NCBI GenBank assembly: GCA_002691085.1
Contig: NZGX01000042.1
Location: 7,748 to 25,591 of the forward strand
DNA: 17,844 nt
Source: Rhodospirillaceae bacterium
GTDB lineage: Bacteria > Pseudomonadota > Alphaproteobacteria > Rhodospirillales > Rhodospirillaceae
Direction: 5' to 3'
Part shown: positions 7,645-15,819 of the stretch, in pieces
Position numbering within the stretch: the stretch's first letter is position 1
How the letters are laid out: each line of letters opens with the position of its first letter
Notes under the pieces: generated by a model
The model's input: only the letters and a program-made list of their open reading frames with translations
Database searches by the model: none
What the model was told of the DNA's origin: nothing
Program-made: the position numbers and the translations under genes

Positions 7645-8370
7645 ATGTCTGATTTTCTCAAATATAAAAGAATAATGGTAAAAATATCTGGCGAGGGATT
7701 GATGGGGCCAGATAAAAGTGGTGTAAATAAAGATACAGTAAAATCAATAGCTCTAGATATCCAATCTGTTTTATCAATGGGAATTCAAGTTTGTATTGTT
7801 ATAGGTGGTGGTAACATATTTAGAGGCGTATCTGCAGCTTCAGAAGGAATGGACAGAGTTTCAGCAGATTATATGGGTATGCTTGCTACAGTAATTAATG
7901 CACTAGCCTTACAAAATGCTCTAGAGAATGCCGGTGTAACTACACGAGTCCAATCTGCAATAGCAATGAATGCAATTTGCGAGCCTTATATTAGAAGAAG
8001 GGCAGAAAGACACCTAAGCAAGGGTAGAGTTGTTATATTTGCCGCAGGTACAGGCAATCCTTTTTTCACAACTGATACTGCAGCTGCTTTAAGGGCTGCA
8101 GAGATGAGTTGTGATGTATTATTAAAAGCAACCCAAGTTGATGGTGTGTATTCTTCTGATCCAAAATCTGATCCCAGTGCAGTAAGATTTGATAAGTTAA
8201 CATTTGATAATGTATTGTCTAAAAATCTTAAAATAATAGATACTTCTGCGATTGCTTTAGCAAGAGAGAAAAATATGCCAATAATTGTATTTGACATGCA
8301 TGAAGAATCAAGTTTAGCTAACGTTTTAAGAAATAAAAAGAAATATACCTTCATTGGAGATATAGGTTAG
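7645..8370 (+). CDS. pyrH: UMP kinase (uridylate kinase)
   Basis: This bacterial UMP kinase phosphorylates UMP to UDP in pyrimidine nucleotide synthesis. It belongs to the amino-acid-kinase fold rather than the eukaryotic-type UMP/CMP kinases. At 241 residues it matches E. coli PyrH. Visible motifs are KRIMVKISGEGLMG at the N-terminus, VIGGGNIFRG for phosphate binding (about 52-61), DYMGMLATVINALALQNAL, and VIFAAGTGNPFFTTDTAAAL, which binds substrate and nucleotide. LKATQVDGVYSSDPKSDP is also typical. Its place between tsf and frr is the classic bacterial order. There is no clear ribosome binding site before the ATG; the 37-base gap is almost entirely A and T. frr starts 3 bases after the stop. 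Confidence 0.97.
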   Translation: MSDFLKYKRIMVKISGEGLMGPDKSGVNKDTVKSIALDIQSVLSMGIQVCIVIGGGNIFRGVSAASEGMDRVSADYMGMLATVINALALQNALENAGVTTRVQSAIAMNAICEPYIRRRAERHLSKGRVVIFAAGTGNPFFTTDTAAALRAAEMSCDVLLKATQVDGVYSSDPKSDPSAVRFDKLTFDNVLSKNLKIIDTSAIALAREKNMPIIVFDMHEESSLANVLRNKKKYTFIGDIG

Positions 8371-8373
8371 ATT

Positions 8374-8937
8374 ATGTCGGATTATTCAGTTGTTGAAAAA
8401 GATATGAAACGTAGAATGGAAACAACTCTAGATTTCCTCAAGAAAGAATTAAGTTCTTTAAGGACTGGCAGGTCAACAGTTTCACTTTTAGAGAATATAA
8501 CTGTAGATGCTTATGGTAGTTCAGTTCCTATTTCGCAAGTAGCAAGTTTAGCTGCTCCTGAACCAAGACTTTTAACTGTACAAGTTTGGGATAAATCACA
8601 AGTTCAGTCAGTTGAGAAGGCAATTCTTCAATCGGAGCTGGGATTAAATCCAGCTACGGATGGTCAGCTTATAAGAGTTCCCATTCCACCTTTGAGTGAA
8701 GAAAGGCGAGAAGAGTTAAAAAAAATAGCTTCTAAATACGCTGAAGATGGAAAAGTTTCTCTAAGAAATATTAGACGGGATTGTAATGATCAAATAAAGA
8801 AATCAGAAAAAGATGGTGAGATTTCAAAAGATCAGCATCATGAATATCAAGAAGATATTCAGTCTACAACGAATCATTACTCTAAAAAGATAGAAGAAAT
8901 TTTATTGCAGAAACAACAAGAAATAATGCGAGTTTAG
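8374..8937 (+). CDS. frr: Ribosome recycling factor
   Basis: RRF splits post-termination ribosomes together with EF-G. The 187-residue length is standard (E. coli 185). Family features are KDMKRRMETTLDFLKKELSS in the first long helix, LRTGRSTVSLLENITVDAYG, the beta-domain segment PISQVASLAAPEPRLLTVQVWD, then LGLNPATDGQLIRVPIPPLSEERR and a C-terminal helix ending in basic and glutamine-rich residues. The gene begins 3 bases after pyrH, so translation is likely coupled. A 53-base AT-rich gap follows before uppS, with no hairpin followed by a T run that would mark a terminator. Confidence 0.97.
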   Translation: MSDYSVVEKDMKRRMETTLDFLKKELSSLRTGRSTVSLLENITVDAYGSSVPISQVASLAAPEPRLLTVQVWDKSQVQSVEKAILQSELGLNPATDGQLIRVPIPPLSEERREELKKIASKYAEDGKVSLRNIRRDCNDQIKKSEKDGEISKDQHHEYQEDIQSTTNHYSKKIEEILLQKQQEIMRV

Positions 8938-8976
8938 TAATCTTATTTAATTTTTTTAGTAATTATTTTTCCATTC

Positions 8977-8981
8977 AGGAG
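8977..8981 (+). promoter_or_regulatory. Ribosome binding site for uppS, pointing to an ATT start
   Basis: AGGAG is one of the better ribosome binding sites in the window. It is followed by an in-frame TAA (8982-8984) and then ATT at 8991, 9 bases downstream. The first ATG in that frame (9015) is 33 bases away, too far for this site to serve. Confidence 0.7.
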
Positions 8982-8990
8982 TAATTAGTT

Positions 8991-9689
8991 ATTCCAAAAC
9001 ATGTTGCTATAATTATGGATGGTAATGGTAGATGGGCACAGTCAAGAAATTTACCTAGAACCGAAGGTCATAAACAGGGTGCTAACTCTATAAAGAGTAC
9101 CGTGAAAGAAGCTATTAATCTTGGTGTATCCTATCTAACATTATTTGGTTTTTCTGTAGAAAACTGGAAAAGACCAAAGGTAGAAATTCGTGAGCTTATG
9201 GGTCTATTAAACCTTTATCTAAGAAAAAATATTAATGAACTAGAGAATGAAGGTGTATGTTTAAGGGTCATTGGAAGTTTAACAAGGCTTCCCAATGAAA
9301 CTGTTAAAATGATTGAAGATGCTGAAAGAAGAACAAAGTTAAATAATAGGCTGATTTTAACAATCGCTTTGAGTTATGGTAGTAGGCAGGAAATAATATC
9401 AGCAGTTCAAGAAATTGCAAATGATGTACATCATGGTAAAATAAGTGTGGAAGAAGTTAATGATATAATTTTTTCAAAAAAATTATTCACCAATGATCTT
9501 CCTGATCCAGACCTGCTAATAAGGACATCAGGTGAAAAGCGTTTAAGTAATTTTCTTTTATGGCAGATTGCTTATACTGAGCTTATATTTACTGATACAC
9601 ATTGGCCTGATTTTAATGCTAAATGCTTTAATGAAGCAATTGAAGAATATAAAAGTCGTGATAGAAGATATGGAATAGTTTCAAGTTGA
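8991..9689 (+). CDS. uppS: Undecaprenyl diphosphate synthase, probable ATT start
   Basis: UppS is a cis-prenyltransferase that makes the C55 lipid carrier for peptidoglycan and surface polysaccharides. Family motifs are HVAIIMDGNGRWA with catalytic Asp10 (numbering from the ATT), RTEGHKQGA, LTLFGFSVENWKRP, LIRTSGEKRLSNFLLW and TELIFTDTHWPDF. With the ATT start it has 232 residues. The first ATG in frame (9015) would begin at MDGNGRW, removing the first beta strand HVAII that leads into the active site, and it has no ribosome binding site. Between the in-frame stop at 8982 and that ATG there is no ATG, GTG or TTG codon. ATT at 8991 gives the usual short N-terminus (M)PKHVAII, 9 bases after AGGAG. 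The stop overlaps the cdsA TTG. Confidence 0.93.
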   Translation: MPKHVAIIMDGNGRWAQSRNLPRTEGHKQGANSIKSTVKEAINLGVSYLTLFGFSVENWKRPKVEIRELMGLLNLYLRKNINELENEGVCLRVIGSLTRLPNETVKMIEDAERRTKLNNRLILTIALSYGSRQEIISAVQEIANDVHHGKISVEEVNDIIFSKKLFTNDLPDPDLLIRTSGEKRLSNFLLWQIAYTELIFTDTHWPDFNAKCFNEAIEEYKSRDRRYGIVSS

Positions 9690-10474
9690 TTGATTTACCT
9701 TTAAGAATATTGACATCAGTTATATTAGCACCTTTAACACTTGCTGTTATTTATATAGGTACGCCTTATATTACCTTTTTAATGTTTTTAACAGTATTTT
9801 TAATTTTATCCGAGTATAAAAAAATATCTAAAAAAAGTTATTTAGACATTCAAGTTTTATTGATGATATCTGGATCATTTATAAGTATTTTAGTTACACT
9901 TAATAGTTTTATGTTTTCATTATCTTTAATTTTATTTTTCTTTTTTTTAGTTTCTTTAATTAATTATAGAAATAATGAGCCATTTCTCTATAACTCTTTC
10001 TTTTTTTTATATTCTGTAATTCCTGCAATCATATTACTCTTTATTTATGATTATGTAGGTTTCATTACTATCCTATGGATGTTATGTGTTATTTGGGCAA
10101 GTGATATTGGAGGGTATATTTTTGGAAATTTATTTGGAGGGATGAAGCTTATTCCAAAAGTTAGCCCAAACAAAACTTGGTCTGGGGCAATTGGTTCTGT
10201 TTTTTGTTCTGTGTTAGTTTCAGGCATTTTATTATATTTAACAAGCAACGAATGGTCTCTTCTTTCTTCTTTCTTTGCATTTCTTGTATCAATAATTGGA
10301 CAGTTGGGAGATATTATTCAGAGTGGTTTTAAAAGATATTATAAGGTAAAAGATACAGGAACTATTTTTCCTGGCCATGGGGGGGTAATGGACAGAGTAG
10401 ATAGTTTATGGTTAGCAAGTATTCTCCTTTTCTTTATTGTTATTTTTACTAATTCTGGAGTTGAAACTTGGTAG
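9686..10474 (+). CDS. cdsA: Phosphatidate cytidylyltransferase (CDP-diglyceride synthase)
   Basis: CdsA makes CDP-diacylglycerol from phosphatidic acid and CTP, the branch point of phospholipid synthesis. The 262-residue protein is a multi-pass membrane protein with several hydrophobic helices. It has VSPNKTWSGAIGS before the catalytic region. The family signature runs SGFKRYYKVKDTGTIFPGHG (213-232) and continues GVMDRVDS, with the metal-binding aspartates at 236 and 239. The start is TTG, overlapping the uppS stop in TTGA (9686-9689). The next ATG would remove the first membrane helix, so TTG is preferred. The N-terminus LPLRILTSVILAPLTLAVIY fits the family. Its end overlaps the dxr start by 7 bases. 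Confidence 0.95.
   Translation: MIDLPLRILTSVILAPLTLAVIYIGTPYITFLMFLTVFLILSEYKKISKKSYLDIQVLLMISGSFISILVTLNSFMFSLSLILFFFFLVSLINYRNNEPFLYNSFFFLYSVIPAIILLFIYDYVGFITILWMLCVIWASDIGGYIFGNLFGGMKLIPKVSPNKTWSGAIGSVFCSVLVSGILLYLTSNEWSLLSSFFAFLVSIIGQLGDIIQSGFKRYYKVKDTGTIFPGHGGVMDRVDSLWLASILLFFIVIFTNSGVETW
10457..10460 (+). promoter_or_regulatory. Ribosome binding site for dxr with TTG start
   Basis: GGAG inside the end of cdsA stands 7 bases before the TTG at 10468. This is good spacing and supports TTG as the dxr initiation codon. Confidence 0.7.
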
Positions 10475-11643
10475 CAAATAGAATCAATCCAAAAACTAAA
10501 AAAACAATTTCAATATTAGGCTCAACTGGGAGTATAGGGCAAGCAACTTTAGATATTATTAGAGCTAATCCAGATACATTTAAGGTAAAGGCATTAACTG
10601 CTGGGGCAGATGTAGAAAAGTTATATAATCAAGCAATAGAATTTAAACCCGAAATAATTGCAGTTTCAGATAAAGATAAATATCCTTGGCTCAAAGATAA
10701 ATTGAGTGATTTAGATATTAAAGTTGAGGCAGGTGTTAAGGGTTTAATTACGGTTACTAATTTATCAGTAGATTTTGTAATGGCTTCTATAGTAGGTGCT
10801 GCAGGCCTTTTACCAACAATTAATGCTTTAAAAAGTTGTAATACCTTAGGTATTGCTAATAAAGAATGTTTGGTATCAGCGGGTGATTTGTTCATGAAAA
10901 GCGTAACCGAACAAAAAGTAAACTTATTACCGGTGGACTCTGAACATAATGCCATATTCCAGGTATTAGACAGGCAAAATAAAGATTCTGTGAGTCGTAT
11001 TATTTTAACTGCATCAGGAGGTCCTTTCAGGTCATGTACTATCGATGAGATGTCCAGAGCCACAACTAAAGAAGCCTTAATTCATCCTAATTGGAAAATG
11101 GGTCCAAAAATATCTATTGATTCTGCTACAATGATGAATAAAGGTTTTGAGCTTATAGAGGCTTATCATATTTTTGACTTTTCTGAGGATAAGATAGATA
11201 TAGTTATACACCCAGAGTCTATAGTTCATAGTCTAGTGGAGTTTTTTGACGGTTCAACGCTTGCACAACTTGGAACACCAGATATGAAAACTCCAATTGC
11301 ATATACTCTTGCATGGCCAAAAAGAATGGTATTAAAAGAGAATAGTATGGATTTTAATTCTCATATTTCACTTAATTTTTATCCACCTGACCATCAGCGC
11401 TTTCCTGCACTTAATCTCGCAAGAGAGTCATTGAAGGCTGGTGGTAATGCTCCAACAATTCTTAATGCAGCAAATGAAGTTGCAGTTGACAGGTTCCTTA
11501 AAAAGGATATTAAATTCCTTGATATAATTAAAATAATTGAATATTGCCTTAATTCTATTCCTTTCACTGTACTTAATGATATAGAGCATGTACTTTCAAT
11601 GGATGAGGAAACACGAAAAGTAGCTCAGTTGTGGTCGGTTTAA
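10468..11643 (+). CDS. dxr: 1-deoxy-D-xylulose 5-phosphate reductoisomerase
   Basis: Dxr converts DXP to MEP with NADPH, the committed step of the non-mevalonate isoprenoid pathway that supplies UppS. At 391 residues it is the usual length. The NADPH loop GSTGSIG is at 18-24, and GIANKECLVSAG follows. The metal ligands are D157 and E159 in LLPVDSEHNAIFQ and E228 in MMNKGFELIEA. TASGGPFR and HPNWKMGPKISIDSATM line the substrate pocket. The C-terminal helical domain contains LNAANEVAVDRFL. The gene starts at TTG with a good ribosome binding site and overlaps cdsA by 7 bases, so the two are translated from one message. Confidence 0.97.
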   Translation: MVANRINPKTKKTISILGSTGSIGQATLDIIRANPDTFKVKALTAGADVEKLYNQAIEFKPEIIAVSDKDKYPWLKDKLSDLDIKVEAGVKGLITVTNLSVDFVMASIVGAAGLLPTINALKSCNTLGIANKECLVSAGDLFMKSVTEQKVNLLPVDSEHNAIFQVLDRQNKDSVSRIILTASGGPFRSCTIDEMSRATTKEALIHPNWKMGPKISIDSATMMNKGFELIEAYHIFDFSEDKIDIVIHPESIVHSLVEFFDGSTLAQLGTPDMKTPIAYTLAWPKRMVLKENSMDFNSHISLNFYPPDHQRFPALNLARESLKAGGNAPTILNAANEVAVDRFLKKDIKFLDIIKIIEYCLNSIPFTVLNDIEHVLSMDEETRKVAQLWSV

Positions 11644-11677
11644 CTTTAGGTTTAATTAAATTCTGGAAGCTAGAAAT

Positions 11678-12820
11678 ATGGAACAATTAATCAATATTAC
11701 ATCAGCAGTTTCTTGGAATCTCTTCAGTTTTATAATTCTTTTGTCAATAATTGTTTTTGTCCATGAGATGGGTCATTTTCTTGTTGCTAGGTTTTATAAA
11801 GTAAAATGTGAAGTTTTTTCAGTAGGTTTTGGTCCTGAGCTTTTTGGTTTTAATGATAGTCATGATACTAGATGGAAGTTTTGTATCATACCCCTTGGTG
11901 GTTATGTTAAGATGTTTGGTGAGGGTGATGCTGTAAACCCAACTTCTTCTCATAATGAAAATGAAGATTTGACCGAAGAACAAAAATCTAAATCATTTAA
12001 ATTTAAGCCACTATATCAACGTTCGTTAATTGTTTTTGCGGGCCCAGCTATAAATTTTATTTTAGCAGTTCTGCTCTATTTTATTTTAAATATTTATGGA
12101 GTTTATCAACTTAAGCCTATTGTTGGTTCTGTCCAGGATAATATGCCTGCTGCCATCTCAGGAATAGAAGTTGGTGATAAAATTTTAAGTATAAATGGGG
12201 AAAGTGTAGAATCATTTTCAGATTTACCTAGGATTATAAATTATACTCCTTCTGATGTTTTAGAAATATCTATATTAAGAGGAAACAGCGTAATATATAA
12301 AAAAATTATTCCAGAAATAGTTTCTGACATAACACCCGCTGGTAAAGAAATATCAACAAAAAAAATGGGTATTGGGCCAGATTATGAATCAAGAATTATT
12401 AAAAGAGAATTAAACCCAATCATTGCCTTTATAAATGCTGTTAAACAAACTTTCTCTCTCACTTTAAATATTTTATTCTTTTTGGGGCAAGCCTTTCAGG
12501 GGAATATATCTTTAGATCAATTTGGTAGTATTCCTTCTATTGGTAAATATGCTGGCCTTGCAGCTAGCTCTGGTTTAGTTAGTTTCTTAAGCTTTATGGC
12601 AATTTTATCAATTAATTTGGGCATTATTAATCTTTTACCAATACCTTTACTTGATGGTGGTCATCTCTTATTTTATACCCTAGAAGCAATACTTGGACAG
12701 CCATTACCAGAGTACATTCAAGAATGGAGTTATAGATTTGGTCTAGTTTTTTTATTAGGTTTTATGATAATTATACTGACTAAAGATCTCCCGACTTTTC
12801 TTTCATGGGGTTCTTTCTAA
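11678..12820 (+). CDS. rseP: Site-2 intramembrane zinc metalloprotease RseP
   Basis: RseP cleaves membrane-embedded anti-sigma factors and signal peptide remnants. The first membrane helix carries HEMGH with zinc ligands H29 and H33 and catalytic E30, followed by FSVGFGPELFGF and FCIIPLGGYVKMFGEGD. The third zinc ligand is D326 in PIPLLDGGHL near the C-terminus. A single PDZ domain is visible at about 148-215 (VGSVQDNMPAAISGIEVGDK onwards). At 380 residues the protein is shorter than E. coli RseP (450, two PDZ domains), which is common in alphaproteobacteria. It follows dxr by 34 bases and precedes bamA, the standard order. No rseA-like substrate is in the window. Confidence 0.96.
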   Translation: MEQLINITSAVSWNLFSFIILLSIIVFVHEMGHFLVARFYKVKCEVFSVGFGPELFGFNDSHDTRWKFCIIPLGGYVKMFGEGDAVNPTSSHNENEDLTEEQKSKSFKFKPLYQRSLIVFAGPAINFILAVLLYFILNIYGVYQLKPIVGSVQDNMPAAISGIEVGDKILSINGESVESFSDLPRIINYTPSDVLEISILRGNSVIYKKIIPEIVSDITPAGKEISTKKMGIGPDYESRIIKRELNPIIAFINAVKQTFSLTLNILFFLGQAFQGNISLDQFGSIPSIGKYAGLAASSGLVSFLSFMAILSINLGIINLLPIPLLDGGHLLFYTLEAILGQPLPEYIQEWSYRFGLVFLLGFMIIILTKDLPTFLSWGSF

Positions 12821-12852
12821 TATAAATAAGTAGATTTTCTGTTGAAGTTAAA

Positions 12853-15207
12853 ATGATTAGAAGTATTATGAGCAAAGAATTTTTTTATCTACCTATATTC
12901 TATTTAAAGTTTTTACTTTTAGTATCTCTTTACCCAAGTATCACATCATCTCAAACTATTGGCGACAAAGTTTCACAAATTGCAGTTCAAGGAAATCAAA
13001 GAATAGAACCTGCAACTATTAGAACTTATATTGCAATAAGAGAGGGCGATCCTTTTGATCCAGTTTTGATAGATAGGTCTTTAAAAACATTATTTTCAAC
13101 TGGACTTTTTGCAGATGTTTCCTTTGCCCGTAGGGGAACAATTCTCATAGTGAGAGTAGTAGAAAATCCAATAATTAATAGGATTATTTTTGAAGGTAAT
13201 AAACGTATTGAGAATGACAAACTTGAGCCTGAAATACAGCTAAGAGCAAGAGTCGTCTATACAAGAGCGAAGGTTCAACAAGACGTTGAAAAAGTTCTTG
13301 ATATTTACAGAAGAAGTGGAAGATTTGCTGTAACTGTCGACCCTAAAGTTATTGAGCTTCCTCAGAATAGAGTTGATTTAGTTTTTGAGATTAATGAGGG
13401 TGACCCTACGTATGTTAGGAAAATTAATTTTATAGGAAATAAAAAATATTCTGATAGAAAATTAAGAGATGTTATCCTTACAAGAGAAGAGAGATGGTGG
13501 AGATTTCTAACATCTAATGATACATATGACCCTGACCGTACGGCTTATGATCAAGAATTGCTTAGGCAGTTTTATTTATCTGAAGGTTATGCAGACTTTG
13601 AAGTTTTGTCAGGAGTGGCAGAATTAGCACCCAATAGAGAAAGTTTTTTTGTAACAATTACAATCAAAGAAGGTCCAAGATATAGGTTTGGTAATTTAGA
13701 TGTAGAAGTCTCTATACCTAATCTTGATAAGGAAGATCTAAGTGATGCAATAGTTTCAGAGAGTGGTGACTGGTATAATGCTAAAACTATTGAAGATACA
13801 ATAGAAGAATTTACAGATATTGTTGGAGGTTTTGGTTATGCATTTGTTGATATAAGACCAAAAGTTTTTAGACAAAAAGATAATAATACAATTGATGTAG
13901 TTTTTGATGTTCAAGAAGGTCCTAGGGTTTTTGTAGAAAGAATAAATATAACTGGTAATGTAAGAACAGTTGATAAGGTCATTAGAAGAGAATTTCGTTT
14001 AGTTGAAGGTGATGCATTTAATTCTGCACTTCTTAGGAGGTCTCGAGAAAGGTTAGAAAACTTAGGCTATTTTAAGGAAGTAGAAGTAGAAAATATTCCC
14101 TCTGAAGTTTTTCCAGATAGGACTGTTATAAATGCAAACGTTGAGGAACAGTCAACTGGAGAATTACAATTTGGAATTGGTTTTTCAAGTGGCTATGGAG
14201 CTCTATTTGACGTTGGAATAAGAGAGAGGAATCTTTTGGGTAAGGGTCAAGATCTTAGGTTTAATTTTAGCCTGGCTCAACAACAAACGCAGATAGATCT
14301 TGGCTTTACTGAGCCGTACTTTTTGAATAGAAGACTGGCAGCTGGTGCAGATTTGTTCGCCACTGAAACTGATTATGAAGATGAAGCAGGATTTATTAGT
14401 CAATCGGTAGGTGGAACATTAAGGTTAGGTTTCAACTATAATGAGTATGTTTTTCAAAGAGTAAGTTATTTACTATCGTGGAACAGATTAGAAGGTCTAA
14501 ATCCTTTTTTCTCATCACAATATATACAGGAACAAGCAGGAACTACAACTACTTCTCAAATTAGTCAAACATTTGCTATAGATAGACGTAATAACATAAT
14601 AGATCCTTCAAATGGTTATTTCTTAAGTATTTCTAGTGATTTAGCTGGACTTGGTGGAACAGAAAAATATATAAGAGCTAACTTAGGTATAGGTTATTAT
14701 AAAGAGCCATTTGACGGATGGGTTGTTAGCATGACAGGAAATGCAGGTTATATCTTTGGATTAGGTGAAGATGTTAAAATTTTTCAGAGATACCAACTGG
14801 GAGGAAATAACTTAAGGGGATTTGAGGACTTTGGAGCAAGTCCTAGGGCTGTTCCATTAGGGACTGATGGAAATCCCTTTTTTGGCTTTAGAGGCAGGGG
14901 GAATGCTGTTGGAGGCGATTGGATTGCAACCGCAAGTGTTGAGCTTGAATTACCCTTGGGTTTACCTGAAGAAGTAGGTATAACCCCAAAAGTATTTAGT
15001 GATTGGGGGACAATAGGTGCTCCTAAGGATATTTCAAAAGATGACCAAATAGTTTTTCAGTCTCAAAAGATTAGAGGTTCTGTAGGGGTTGGTGTAGAAT
15101 GGGAATCACCTGTTGGTCCTATAAATATTGACTGGACTAGAGTGCTAAGACAGGCAGATTTTGATATTACAGAAAGTTTTCGTGTTAATTTTGGACAAAG
15201 GTTTTAA
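12853..15207 (+). CDS. bamA: Outer membrane protein assembly factor BamA
   Basis: BamA is the Omp85-family barrel that inserts outer-membrane proteins. The 784-residue precursor has a signal peptide (hydrophobic FYLKFLLLVSLYP, cleavage near TSSQ). Five POTRA domains follow, beginning at about residues 39 (KVSQIAVQGNQRI), 105 (NPIINRIIFEGNKRI), 187 (YVRKINFIGNKKY), 277 (YRFGNLDVEV) and 360 (FVERINITGN). The barrel spans about 436-784. The loop-6 motif appears as NLRGF with R655, equivalent to the conserved VRGF. The protein ends FRVNFGQRF with the terminal Phe needed for recognition. A second in-frame ATG at 12868 is an equally plausible start; both have weak ribosome binding sites (GAAG and AGAAG). 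Confidence 0.96.
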   Translation: MIRSIMSKEFFYLPIFYLKFLLLVSLYPSITSSQTIGDKVSQIAVQGNQRIEPATIRTYIAIREGDPFDPVLIDRSLKTLFSTGLFADVSFARRGTILIVRVVENPIINRIIFEGNKRIENDKLEPEIQLRARVVYTRAKVQQDVEKVLDIYRRSGRFAVTVDPKVIELPQNRVDLVFEINEGDPTYVRKINFIGNKKYSDRKLRDVILTREERWWRFLTSNDTYDPDRTAYDQELLRQFYLSEGYADFEVLSGVAELAPNRESFFVTITIKEGPRYRFGNLDVEVSIPNLDKEDLSDAIVSESGDWYNAKTIEDTIEEFTDIVGGFGYAFVDIRPKVFRQKDNNTIDVVFDVQEGPRVFVERINITGNVRTVDKVIRREFRLVEGDAFNSALLRRSRERLENLGYFKEVEVENIPSEVFPDRTVINANVEEQSTGELQFGIGFSSGYGALFDVGIRERNLLGKGQDLRFNFSLAQQQTQIDLGFTEPYFLNRRLAAGADLFATETDYEDEAGFISQSVGGTLRLGFNYNEYVFQRVSYLLSWNRLEGLNPFFSSQYIQEQAGTTTTSQISQTFAIDRRNNIIDPSNGYFLSISSDLAGLGGTEKYIRANLGIGYYKEPFDGWVVSMTGNAGYIFGLGEDVKIFQRYQLGGNNLRGFEDFGASPRAVPLGTDGNPFFGFRGRGNAVGGDWIATASVELELPLGLPEEVGITPKVFSDWGTIGAPKDISKDDQIVFQSQKIRGSVGVGVEWESPVGPINIDWTRVLRQADFDITESFRVNFGQRF

Positions 15208-15210
15208 AAA

Positions 15211-15804
15211 ATGTATAAAATTATTTTTACTTATTTTTCGTTTATAATTTCATTCTATTTTCTTTCCATAGAAGGTACTAATGCCCAATCAAGTTCTTTT
15301 ACTAGACCAGTGATTGGTGTGTTGAGTACACAATTAATAGAGAGGGACTCCCTCGCAGCAAAAGGTGTTCGTCTAGAAAGAGATAAATTTCTTACTAAAT
15401 ATCAGACTGAGGTTAGAGAATTAGAGACCGAAATGCGAGATGAGGACCAGAGACTAGCACAACAGAGGAATGTTTTGGCTCCTGAGGTCTTTCAGCAACA
15501 AGTTGAAGCTTTTCAGCAAAAAATGGGAACCGTACAACGTGATCTTAGAGTTAAGCAGCAAAACCTGACTGCAGTTTACGAACAAGCCTTAAATGAAATA
15601 AGACAAGAAATGATGAGAATTTCAAGTACAATAGCTCAGGAGAGAGGTATAAATATGGTTTTGCCTCAACAGTTGGTTCTATTATCAGATCCATCAATGG
15701 ATATAACCAGGCCAGTTCTTGAGATACTTAATGAAAGATTACCTTCTGTTGCTATGAAAAATCCTGAAGTCGATACTGAAAATAAAGACTCAGATAAGAA
15801 ATAA
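15211..15804 (+). CDS. skp: OmpH/Skp-family periplasmic chaperone
   Basis: This Skp-like protein should hold unfolded outer-membrane proteins in the periplasm on their way to BamA. The 197-residue precursor has a signal peptide with hydrophobic core IIFTYFSFIISFYFL and probable cleavage after TNAQ. The mature protein starts with the family strand RPVIGVLSTQLIERDSLAAK. A long helical, Gln/Glu/Arg-rich coiled-coil section follows (about 55-150), which would form the tentacles of the trimer. It returns to a strand at INMVLPQQLVLLSDPSMDIT, typical of OmpH. The C-terminal 15 residues are charged. AAAGG lies 9 bases before the ATG, overlapping the end of bamA, and only 3 bases separate the genes. 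Sequence identity in this family is low, so the call rests on architecture and position. Confidence 0.88.
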   Translation: MYKIIFTYFSFIISFYFLSIEGTNAQSSSFTRPVIGVLSTQLIERDSLAAKGVRLERDKFLTKYQTEVRELETEMRDEDQRLAQQRNVLAPEVFQQQVEAFQQKMGTVQRDLRVKQQNLTAVYEQALNEIRQEMMRISSTIAQERGINMVLPQQLVLLSDPSMDITRPVLEILNERLPSVAMKNPEVDTENKDSDKK

Positions 15805-15819
15805 AGAACTAGATATATA

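Noticed and set aside
10379..10385. Run of seven G in cdsA as a possible phase-variation tract or sequencing error
   Set aside because: The run encodes the GG of the conserved HGGVMDR signature and the frame continues correctly on both sides, so it is explained by the protein motif.
10629..11063. Minus-strand open frame of 144 codons opposite dxr
   Set aside because: It lies wholly within conserved dxr coding sequence, shows no recognisable domain, and every supported gene is on the plus strand.
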